Source: SAR324 cluster bacterium
GTDB taxonomy: Bacteria > SAR324 > JACQKK01
Reading direction: 5' to 3'
DNA length: 11,928 nucleotides
NCBI GenBank assembly: GCA_027296185.1
Contig: JAPUJL010000484.1
Coordinates: forward strand, 1-11,928
Shown here: in pieces, positions 1 through 5,240 of the stretch
Position numbering within the stretch: position 1 is the stretch's first letter
How the letters are laid out: the number at the start of each line of letters is the position of its first letter
Notes under the pieces: generated by a model
Told to the model about the DNA's origin: nothing
The model's input: the letters and a program-made list of their open reading frames with translations, nothing else
Databases searched by the model: none
Program-made: the position numbers and the translations under genes

Positions 1-330
1 GCTTCGGGTGCTCGTCCACGCGCGCGAAGGTCTCCTGCACGGACGCGTCCAGCTCCGCCGCCCGGGCTGTTTGCTGAGCACGATGGAGCCCTGCTGAATG
101 TACTGGGGCGGGATAAATTTGAGCGCGGCCGCTTAGACGTCTTCCACAGGCGGCCGCCGCAAAAGTTTTTCTGATCGGGCAAAATGCGGCGGACGGCATC
201 CGCGGCCCGCAATTCGTTGCGATTGTGGATCTACAGCATGAAATAGCCGTTGACCTCGCAGCCCTTTTCGTTGTCGATCGTGGTTTCGGCTCCGAATGGC
301 GCTGTGTGACGGCCCCCAGCATCGTCCCGT
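1..330 (-). pseudogene. Decayed protein-coding gene, 3' part, running off the left edge
   Basis: Read on the minus strand, three successive frames each give protein-like sequence that is interrupted. One frame gives a stretch containing APFGAETTIDNEKGCEVNGY and then FML, followed by a TAG at 231-233; the same frame continues as IHNRNELRAADAVRRILPDQ. A second frame (about 69-130) gives LKFIPPQYIQQGSIVLSKQ. A third (about 2-66) gives ARAAELDASVQETFARVDEH. Adding one base near 66-68 would join the second and third pieces into one continuous peptide. A TAA at 133-135 blocks the second frame upstream. One stop and two frameshifts within 330 bases suggest a decayed gene rather than chance. I do not recognise the family. 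Sequencing or assembly error is an alternative cause of the breaks. The gene's 3' end lies outside the window. Confidence 0.42.
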
Positions 331-384
331 GTCCCTTTTCAATCACCCGCGGCATCCGATCCGCGAAGCTCCTACGGTGTTTCG

Positions 385-1221
385 GTGAAAGTCGTTTCCT
401 CGGAAAGCATCGTCCTTCGGCAGCGGGATTTCAAAGACCGCGACCGGCTGGTCACGTTCCTCACCCGCGACAAGGGCAAGCTTACCGGGATCGCAAAGGG
501 GGTCAAGATACTCACGGGGCGCGGCGTCGGCTCTTACGAGCCCTTTACCCGCTGCGTGATATACTACGCCGAAAAGCCCTCCAGCGACCTGGTACACATC
601 CGCAAGTGCGACATCGTGCCGCCGTATCTTTACCTTCACCCCGGTTACGATAAATTCCTGTACCTCACTTATTTTACGGAATTGATCGAAATGGGTCCCG
701 TCGGAGCGGTGGAAGCCCCGGCCCTGTTCGATCTGCTGGCCCGGGTGCTCGCCCGCGCCGCCGAGGCGGAACCGGCCGATTTTCCGGCGTTGCGGCTGGA
801 ATTCGAGCTGGATTGGCTCCACTGCGCCGGCTTGGAGCCGGAATGGCGTCATTGCCTGGAATGTGGCGAGCCGATCTTCGCCGGGCGGAACGGAGCGCTC
901 CATCCGCGGCGGCTGACGGCGCACCAGTTCGACGTGCCGCGGGGCGGGTTGCGCTGCCCCAATTGCCGCCGCTCGGGGGCGGGTTGTCACGATCTCCTCC
1001 CCGGCGCGCTCGCGGGGTTCGCCGCCTGGCGCTGGCCCGCGGGGGAGCTTCCCGCCGAGACCCCGCGTCTCGCCGGTGCCGTGCTGAGAGATTTGCAGGA
1101 AGCGGTTAGCGCCCACCTGCTGCACCATCTGGAGCGCCGCCCGCGGTCGCTCGCCCTACTGCCCGGCGGCGAGGGGGCGGAGCGGGTTGTTCCCGCCGTG
1201 CCCGCGGCACCGGCGGACTGA
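385..1221 (+). CDS. recO: DNA repair protein RecO with a four-cysteine zinc site
   Basis: RecO is the recombination mediator of the RecFOR pathway. It binds single-stranded DNA and SSB, anneals strands and, with RecR, helps load RecA at gaps in the cytoplasm. The N-terminal OB-fold signature is clear: the VSSESIVLRQRDFKDRDRLV region and the TRDKGKLTGIAKG segment (residues 4-39). A helical middle follows (about 85-148), then a C4 zinc site of Cys157, Cys160, Cys191 and Cys194 (CLEC...CPNC). The length of 278 residues is somewhat above the usual 230-260, with an Ala/Pro/Gly-rich tail. The start is GTG at 385, chosen because family homology begins at residue 2 and no ATG fits better. The stop is three bases before the endonuclease III start, so the two are probably one transcript. 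The C4 site is absent from E. coli RecO but usual in many other phyla. Confidence 0.93.
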   Translation: MKVVSSESIVLRQRDFKDRDRLVTFLTRDKGKLTGIAKGVKILTGRGVGSYEPFTRCVIYYAEKPSSDLVHIRKCDIVPPYLYLHPGYDKFLYLTYFTELIEMGPVGAVEAPALFDLLARVLARAAEAEPADFPALRLEFELDWLHCAGLEPEWRHCLECGEPIFAGRNGALHPRRLTAHQFDVPRGGLRCPNCRRSGAGCHDLLPGALAGFAAWRWPAGELPAETPRLAGAVLRDLQEAVSAHLLHHLERRPRSLALLPGGEGAERVVPAVPAAPAD

Positions 1222-1224
1222 CCC

Positions 1225-1911
1225 GTGGCGGCCCGAATGCGCGGCGCCCGGTTCCGCAAGGGGTTTCCGCTGCCGGAGCTCCTGGAGCGGCTCGAAACCG
1301 AGATGCGGGGGTGGCAGGTCCCCGCCCTGGAGATGGTGGCGGCGAAACAGGGCGACCCCTTCCGCGTTCTGATGGGAACCGTGCTGAGCCTTCGCACGCG
1401 GGACGAGACCACCCTGCCCGCCCTGGGCCGGCTGATGGCTCTGGCCGGCAATCCGGCGCGCCTGGTGGCCGCCAACGTCGCGGACCTTGCGAACGTAATC
1501 TACCCCGTGGCGTTTTACCGGGTAAAGGCGCGGAACCTGTCCGCCATCGGCGCGGCGCTTTTGGAGCGCCACGGCGGCCAGGTGCCGGACACCCTGGAGG
1601 CGCTGTTGGAGCTGCCCGGCGTGGGCCGCAAGACCGCCAACCACGTGCTCGGCCTCGGGTTCGGCGAGCCCGCCATCTGCGTGGATACCCATGTTCATCG
1701 TATCCTGAACCGGCTGGGCGCGCTGACGAGCCGGGACCCGGACCACACCGAGCAGGCGTTGCGCCGCCACCTGCCCCGGGATTACTGGTTGAAGGTAAAC
1801 CGGGTGCTGGTGCCCTTCGGCCAGGCGTTGTGCGCGCCGATCAGCCCCCGCTGTTCCCAATGTCCGGTGACCGGGTATTGCCGGCGGGTGGGGGTCAAGC
1901 GCCACCGGTAG
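1225..1911 (+). CDS. nth: Endonuclease III-type DNA glycosylase/AP lyase
   Basis: This HhH-GPD superfamily enzyme removes oxidised pyrimidines (thymine glycol type lesions) and nicks the abasic site in base excision repair. The helix-hairpin-helix LPGVGRKTANHV lies at residues 130-141 and carries the catalytic Lys136. The catalytic Asp154 is in VDTHVHR. A [4Fe-4S] cluster site with the exact C-X6-C-X2-C-X5-C spacing is formed by Cys203, Cys210, Cys213 and Cys219. The 228-residue length is normal. The DNA-contact segment reads VLSLRTRDETT (53-63) where E. coli has LLSAQATD, placing it in a variant subgroup, so substrate range may differ from E. coli Nth. The start is GTG at 1225, three bases after recO; ATG at 1237 (residue 5) is an alternative. 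MutY is excluded because there is no C-terminal domain and the catalytic Lys is present. Confidence 0.92.
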   Translation: MAARMRGARFRKGFPLPELLERLETEMRGWQVPALEMVAAKQGDPFRVLMGTVLSLRTRDETTLPALGRLMALAGNPARLVAANVADLANVIYPVAFYRVKARNLSAIGAALLERHGGQVPDTLEALLELPGVGRKTANHVLGLGFGEPAICVDTHVHRILNRLGALTSRDPDHTEQALRRHLPRDYWLKVNRVLVPFGQALCAPISPRCSQCPVTGYCRRVGVKRHR

Positions 1912-1989
1912 ACGGTTAAGCGCAGAGACCGGGCGGGAATCGAGGGGGCAGCCCGAGCCGATATTTCGAGGGGCGAAACGACCCACTGC

Positions 1990-1994
1990 AAGGA
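1990..1994 (+). promoter_or_regulatory. Ribosome binding site of the ABM-domain gene
   Basis: AAGGA sits six bases before the ATG at 2001, a normal Shine-Dalgarno spacing. It supports independent initiation here, 89 bases after the stop of the endonuclease III gene. I see no convincing sigma70 promoter in that gap, so read-through from recO-nth is possible. Confidence 0.5.
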
Positions 1995-2000
1995 CGATCC

Positions 2001-2303
2001 ATGTACATCGCGATGAACCGCTTTACCGTTCACGGGGGTAAGGGAGAGGAATTCGAGGCCCGCTGGCGGGACCGGGAGAGCTTCCTGGCCGACGTGCCGG
2101 GATTCATCAAGTTCCGCCTGTTGAAGCTGGACGAAACCCACTACAGCTCCTACGCCGAATGGGAGAGCGAGGCGGACTTCAGGGCCTGGACCACTTCCGA
2201 CTCGTTCCGCAAGGCCCACGGCCAGCGCATGCCCGAGGGCATTATCGCCGGCCCGCCCAATCTGGAGTGCTGGGAGGTCGTGCTGGACGGCGCCGGCGAA
2301 TAA
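2001..2303 (+). CDS. ABM-domain monooxygenase, IsdG/HmoA-like
   Basis: This 100-residue protein is a single antibiotic-biosynthesis-monooxygenase (ABM) ferredoxin-like domain, a fold used as a dimer by cofactor-free monooxygenases and by IsdG-type haem-degrading enzymes. The opening MYIAMNRFTVHGGKGEEFEARW and the later PGFIKFRLLKLDETHYSSYAEW are typical. The three residues that form the IsdG/IsdI catalytic triad (Asn, Trp, His) appear to be present as Asn6, Trp63 and His73; the Trp-to-His spacing of 10 matches IsdG. This supports haem degradation in the HmoA/IsdG sense, but the family is broad and residues were aligned by eye, so substrate remains open. No signal peptide is seen, so it is cytoplasmic. 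It converges with thiI and has no haem-uptake genes next to it. The start is ATG with AAGGA six bases upstream. Confidence 0.82.
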   Translation: MYIAMNRFTVHGGKGEEFEARWRDRESFLADVPGFIKFRLLKLDETHYSSYAEWESEADFRAWTTSDSFRKAHGQRMPEGIIAGPPNLECWEVVLDGAGE

Positions 2304-2342
2304 GCGGCGGCGGGGCCTGAATGGATCGATCCGCCGGGCGGG

Positions 2343-2361
2343 CCCTTCGACGGGCTCAGGG
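2343..2361. repeat. REP-like palindrome (CCCTTCGACGGGCTCAGGG)
   Basis: This imperfect palindrome belongs to a short element scattered through many bacterial genomes, often recognised by its spurious translations PEPVEG or LSPSKG; both appear in minus-strand frames here. It lies in the 136-base gap between two convergent genes, the usual place for such elements. It overlaps a second stem in which AGGGCG (2358-2363) pairs with CGCCCT (2372-2377) around an 8-base loop. There is no T-run on either strand, so it is not a standard intrinsic terminator, though it may help stop or protect the converging transcripts. Confidence 0.6.
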
Positions 2362-2439
2362 CGGGCAGAGACGCCCTTCCACCATGGGACGTGAATATTT
2401 GAATCCGCCACCTGTGCCGCAGGCTCGGATTCGGCCGCC

Positions 2440-3654
2440 CTACCACTCGGCGGGGAAGTAGAGGGGACCGTATTCGCTGGTTTCGATGCCCGCGAGGCAT
2501 TCCTCGACCAGTTCCTCGATGGGGAGGGCGGACTCGGCCCTGGCCAGCCGCTCGATCTTGGCCCGGGTTTCCGGCTTGCGGGGCTGGAACAGGGTGCAGC
2601 AATCGGGGAAAGGTTGAATGCTGATCTCGTAGGTGCCGATCCGGCGGGCCACGGCGATGATTTCCGGCTTGGACATTCCGATCAAGGGCTGCAGCACGGG
2701 CAGCTCCGCCGTATCCTCGATGGCGCGGATGTTTTCCAGGGTCTGGCTGGCCACCTGACCCAGGGATTCTCCCGTTACCAGGGCCAGCGCGCCCACACGC
2801 CCTGCGAGGCGATTGGCGACGCGGTTCATCATGCGCCGGTAGAGCACGGTGCGCAGCCCCTCGGGGCAGCGGTCGCGGATGGCCTCCTGGGCCTTGGCGA
2901 AGGGAGCGAAGCACAGCCGGCTCTCCGGTTGATAGCGGGCGAGAAAACGCACCAGCTCGTGCACCTTCTCCTTGCTGCGCTCGCCGATAAACGGGAAGCT
3001 GTGGAAGTTGAGGAAGACCACCGGCGCCCCGCGGGTCATCATCAGGTACGCCGCCACGGGGCTGTCGATGCCGCCGCTGAGCAGGCAGAGCACCGTACCG
3101 CTGGAGCCCACGGCCAGGCCCCCGGGTCCGGGGATCTTCTCGGCGTACAGCGCCGCGCCGCGCTCCCAAATTTCGACCCACACGGTGAACTCGGGCCGCT
3201 CCAGGTCCACGCGCAATCCTTCGAACCGCTCCATCAACGCCGCGCCCAGCCTCGCGGCCAACTCCATGGAGGTGAGCGGGTAGCGCTTGTCCTTGCGGGA
3301 GACCTCGACGCGGAACGGTAGGGAACGGGCCTCCAGGGGTGGGACGGCCTCCAGCCGGGCGGCGGCATGGGCCAGCACCGCTTCGGTGAGCGGCTCCGGT
3401 TCCCGGGGGACCAGCTCGGCGACGCTCAGGTTGGCGACGCCGGGCAGCCCGCGCAGAATTTCCACCGCGGTGTGAGGGGGTTGGTTCAACTCCACCACCA
3501 GCCGCGCGCTATCCCGCTGCAGGCGGAATTCCCCGTGGGCGTCCAGGTGGCGCGACACGTTGCGCACCATCTGCCGCTCGAACAGCGGGCGGTTACGCCC
3601 TTTCAGCGTAACCTCGGAAAATCGGACGACGATCGTGTGGGGCATCGCTGCCAT
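2440..3654 (-). CDS. thiI: tRNA 4-thiouridine synthetase ThiI, short form
   Basis: ThiI adenylates U8 of tRNA and transfers sulfur to give 4-thiouridine, and in some bacteria also supplies sulfur for the thiazole of thiamine. The domains in order are an N-terminal ferredoxin-like domain plus THUMP (about 5-170, with RFSEVTLKGRNR at 11-22 and LPGVANLSVAE at 70-80) and then the adenylation domain. That domain has the PP-loop SGGIDSP at 193-199, FLNFHSFPFIGE at 214-225, and the LVTGESLGQVASQTLENI block. The sulfur-handling cysteine lies in DCCTLFQP (Cys352/Cys353). The protein ends at 404 residues without the rhodanese domain that carries the persulfide Cys in E. coli, so a separate cysteine desulfurase must deliver sulfur directly. 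The ATG at 3654 is used; the ATG three codons later (3645) is equally plausible. No strong ribosome site is visible for either. Confidence 0.94.
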   Translation of the reverse strand: MAAMPHTIVVRFSEVTLKGRNRPLFERQMVRNVSRHLDAHGEFRLQRDSARLVVELNQPPHTAVEILRGLPGVANLSVAELVPREPEPLTEAVLAHAAARLEAVPPLEARSLPFRVEVSRKDKRYPLTSMELAARLGAALMERFEGLRVDLERPEFTVWVEIWERGAALYAEKIPGPGGLAVGSSGTVLCLLSGGIDSPVAAYLMMTRGAPVVFLNFHSFPFIGERSKEKVHELVRFLARYQPESRLCFAPFAKAQEAIRDRCPEGLRTVLYRRMMNRVANRLAGRVGALALVTGESLGQVASQTLENIRAIEDTAELPVLQPLIGMSKPEIIAVARRIGTYEISIQPFPDCCTLFQPRKPETRAKIERLARAESALPIEELVEECLAGIETSEYGPLYFPAEW

Positions 3655-3714
3655 TCCGCGGTCGATGTGGCTTCCCGGCGGGATATCTCCGCTCCTGCGG
3701 CGCCGGCGTCTGTC

Positions 3715-3736
3715 CCAATCAATCTAGGGCGATTGG
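3715..3736. promoter_or_regulatory. Inverted repeat upstream of thiI
   Basis: CCAATC (3715-3720) and GATTGG (3731-3736) form a perfect 6-base inverted repeat with a 10-base spacer, 61 bases before the thiI start and between it and the cytochrome gene upstream. It could be an operator or a weak stem downstream of the cytochrome transcript. There is no T-run and no recognised factor site. Chance is a fair alternative. Confidence 0.2.
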
Positions 3737-3836
3737 CGGGGCGACGCAAACCGGGCAGGGCAGACGCGGGGCATGTGGAAGCCCCAGCCGGCGCCCCTCG
3801 TGATGGAGGGATGCAGGAGAGCGGCAAGCCAGGGTC

Positions 3837-4382
3837 CTAGCGCGTGAAACTGTAGATGAAGTCGTTTCCCGGGGCCGCCTGGTGACAGGAGATGCACTTG
3901 GGCACGCGGCCGGCGAAGGGCACACCCATTGGGGCGGTCGGCTTGCCCTCGTTGTCGAAGCGCACGTAGAACCAGTTGTGATGATCCGGGTCGTAGCCCG
4001 CCTGGCGCTGAAACATGACTGCCACGATCGCCAGGTTGCGTTGCGGGTTATTGATGACCTTTTCCACGCTGATGTCCTCTCCCTGGTACATCTTCTTCAC
4101 GAGCACCGTGCCGGTATGGCCGTCCACTTCAATCTTGCGTCCAAGCATCATCAGCACCTTCTGGTGGACGCCTGCGGTGTACGGCATGGCGAAGATCGCA
4201 TGGTCTCCGACCAGATCGTTGTGTTCCAGCGCCTGCCAGAGTTTCGAGGCGTAGGCAAGGTCCTCTGACTGGCCGAACGGAGGCGCCGCCTGCAGGATGC
4301 CCGCGTGATGTATCGCAATCACTCCCGCGACTGCCACCAGTACGAGGCCGGTGCCCAGACCGCATCGCATTTTGCGTGTCAT
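3837..4382 (-). CDS. Membrane-anchored cytochrome P460-like c-type haem protein
   Basis: The 181-residue protein starts with a short basic segment and a hydrophobic stretch (about 8-25, GLGTGLVLVAVAGVIAIHH), which acts as an uncleaved anchor or a signal peptide ending near residue 32 (LQAAP). The rest is therefore periplasmic. A single CXXCH haem c motif, CISCH, lies at residues 163-167, only 14 residues from the C-terminus. That position, the size and the ending HQAAPGNDFIYSFTR match the cytochrome P460/cytochrome c'-beta family, whose members oxidise hydroxylamine or bind nitric oxide. Lysines that could form the P460 haem crosslink include 75, 83, 96, 97 and 108; which, if any, aligns I cannot tell. 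The ATG at 4382 has AAAGGAG six bases upstream; a longer frame to 4673 lacks any family match in its extension. It lies 35 bases downstream of an arsR-type gene on the same strand, so it is probably the repressor's target. Confidence 0.78.
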   Translation of the reverse strand: MTRKMRCGLGTGLVLVAVAGVIAIHHAGILQAAPPFGQSEDLAYASKLWQALEHNDLVGDHAIFAMPYTAGVHQKVLMMLGRKIEVDGHTGTVLVKKMYQGEDISVEKVINNPQRNLAIVAVMFQRQAGYDPDHHNWFYVRFDNEGKPTAPMGVPFAGRVPKCISCHQAAPGNDFIYSFTR

Positions 4383-4388
4383 GGCTGT

Positions 4389-4395
4389 CTCCTTT
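4389..4395 (-). promoter_or_regulatory. Strong ribosome binding site of the P460-like gene
   Basis: On the minus strand AAAGGAG lies six bases before the ATG at 4382. This near-ideal Shine-Dalgarno sequence fixes the start of the cytochrome gene and argues against the in-frame extension to 4673. It contrasts with the upstream regulator gene, which has none. Confidence 0.75.
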
Positions 4396-4417
4396 GGTTT
4401 GACTGGGGTACGACCGC

Positions 4418-4765
4418 CTATCGCTGCGCGGCCTGCACCTTGGAGCCGCAGTCCTCGGCGATCTGGCCAAACAGTTCGGCCAGACGGTACATCATCTCGG
4501 GCTGGATGCTGCAGAAGATGAACCGGCCACGGCGCTCCGTGCGGATCAGGCCCGCACGGCGCAGCTCCTTCAGATGATGCGAGGTCGTCGCAAGGGTCAG
4601 CCCAAGGGTCTCGGCCAGCTCGGAGACGTTGCAGCACCGCTCGGAAATATCGCAGCGCGACGGATCCCCGCACCGCAACACCTTGCCGTGGACCAGGCGC
4701 AGCAGCTTCAGGCGCGGCTCCGCGGCCAACGCGGCGAACACTTCTACGAGCTCGGAATCATTCAT
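4418..4765 (-). CDS. ArsR/SmtB-family repressor with extra cysteines
   Basis: This is a 115-residue winged-helix protein of the ArsR/SmtB type, dimeric repressors that leave DNA when they bind a metal ion or when thiols are modified. The N-terminal helix FAALAAEPRLKLLRLVHG (10-27) is typical. The recognition helix region runs NVSELAETLGLTLATTSHHLKELRRAGLI (46-74) and the wing is RTERRGRFIFCSI (75-87). Cysteines are at 32, 38, 44, 45, 85 and 106. Cys44-Cys45 lie where classical ArsR has its CxC sensor, and residues 31-45 form an insertion with two further cysteines not found in the short forms. The inducer cannot be named: arsenite, another soft metal, a Fe-S cluster, sulfide or NO-type stress are all possible. 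The P460-like gene follows after 35 bases in the same direction. No Shine-Dalgarno precedes the ATG. Confidence 0.88.
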   Translation of the reverse strand: MNDSELVEVFAALAAEPRLKLLRLVHGKVLRCGDPSRCDISERCCNVSELAETLGLTLATTSHHLKELRRAGLIRTERRGRFIFCSIQPEMMYRLAELFGQIAEDCGSKVQAAQR

Positions 4766-4774
4766 GGCACGATG

Positions 4775-4804
4775 ATCTTACAATTCGACAAGTGTTTAAG
4801 TAAA
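4775..4804 (-). promoter_or_regulatory. Candidate promoter of the arsR-P460 unit
   Basis: On the minus strand TTTACT (4799-4804, 4 of 6 matches to the -35 consensus) is followed 18 bases later by TAAGAT (4775-4780, 4 of 6 matches to -10). Transcription would start near 4768, about three bases before the ATG at 4765. An almost leaderless message would explain the missing ribosome binding site. Moderate matches, read by eye. Confidence 0.35.
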
Positions 4805-4806
4805 CA
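4793..4806. promoter_or_regulatory. Palindromic candidate operator, TGTTTA-AG-TAAACA
   Basis: Six-base perfect arms surround a two-base centre, and the symmetry extends imperfectly outward (AAGT on the left, AACTT on the right). It is one of the few AT-rich patches in the window, lies 28 bases upstream of the arsR-type start and overlaps the candidate -35 box. ArsR/SmtB repressors bind AT-rich dyads placed exactly so, and usually repress their own operon. Binding by this protein is inferred. Confidence 0.5.
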
Positions 4807-5141
4807 ACTTTACAAGCATCATCGTTTCCGATCGGTGGGTCGCCGCGGAAAATCAGGTACGAGCGCACCGCGCGGATGATCCCTTACGCATCGAGGAAAT
4901 TCGGTAGGCACGGCCGTCCAATAGTGCAATAATCCCGCACATCGCCAATCGTCCCCGCCGACCGACCCAAATTGACAATGCACGGACGCACTGTCGGAAT
5001 CCCCTTCCACCTTGCTCCGCCACTGGGCGTAGCGCCCGGTTCCGCTTGCGATGTCTGGCGCGCGATCGTCCAGCACAGCCCGCGGTGGGGCCGGCGCCCT
5101 CCGGTACCGCTACGGGCCCTTGCCTGGAACGGCACGGCCGG
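4807..5141. other. Intergenic region between divergent arsR and trkH genes
   Basis: No convincing gene is seen. A perfect TTGACA occurs on the plus strand at 4972-4977, but the hexamer 17 bases on (CGGAAT) is a poor -10, so it is at best a weak promoter for the potassium transporter gene. On the minus strand a 29-codon frame beginning MCGIIALLDG (4942 down to 4853) is discussed as a finding and not called as a gene. Long minus-strand frames here have arginine- and proline-rich composition typical of noise in GC-rich DNA. The tandem array at 5142-5200 lies between this stretch and the trkH start. Confidence 0.5.
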
Positions 5142-5200
5142 GATCGGCACCGCTGGATCGGCCCAGCCCCGATCGGCACCCCCCCGATCGGCACAGCCCT
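5142..5200. repeat. Short tandem array of GATCGGC units
   Basis: Four copies of GATCGGC followed by A/C and C begin at 5142, 5156, 5171 and 5186, a period of 14, 15 and 15 bases, with C-rich fill between copies. The array ends about 40 bases before the TrkH start, so it lies in or near the 5' untranslated region. Even 15-base spacing is about one and a half helical turns. It may be slippage-prone DNA or repeated sites for a DNA- or RNA-binding protein; the sequence alone does not decide. Confidence 0.6.
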
Positions 5201-5240
5201 GGCGGCGGTGCCGCCGCGCACCCGGTGAGTCCACGGAACG

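Noticed and set aside
4383..4673. N-terminal extension of the P460-like frame by about 97 codons
   Set aside because: It overlaps most of the arsR-type gene, lacks a signal peptide, and the ATG at 4382 has a near-ideal ribosome site followed by a membrane anchor.
4831..4843. GATCGGTGGG-like string recurring near 8980
   Set aside because: Two loose matches of about ten bases in GC-rich DNA are expected by chance and have no shared context.
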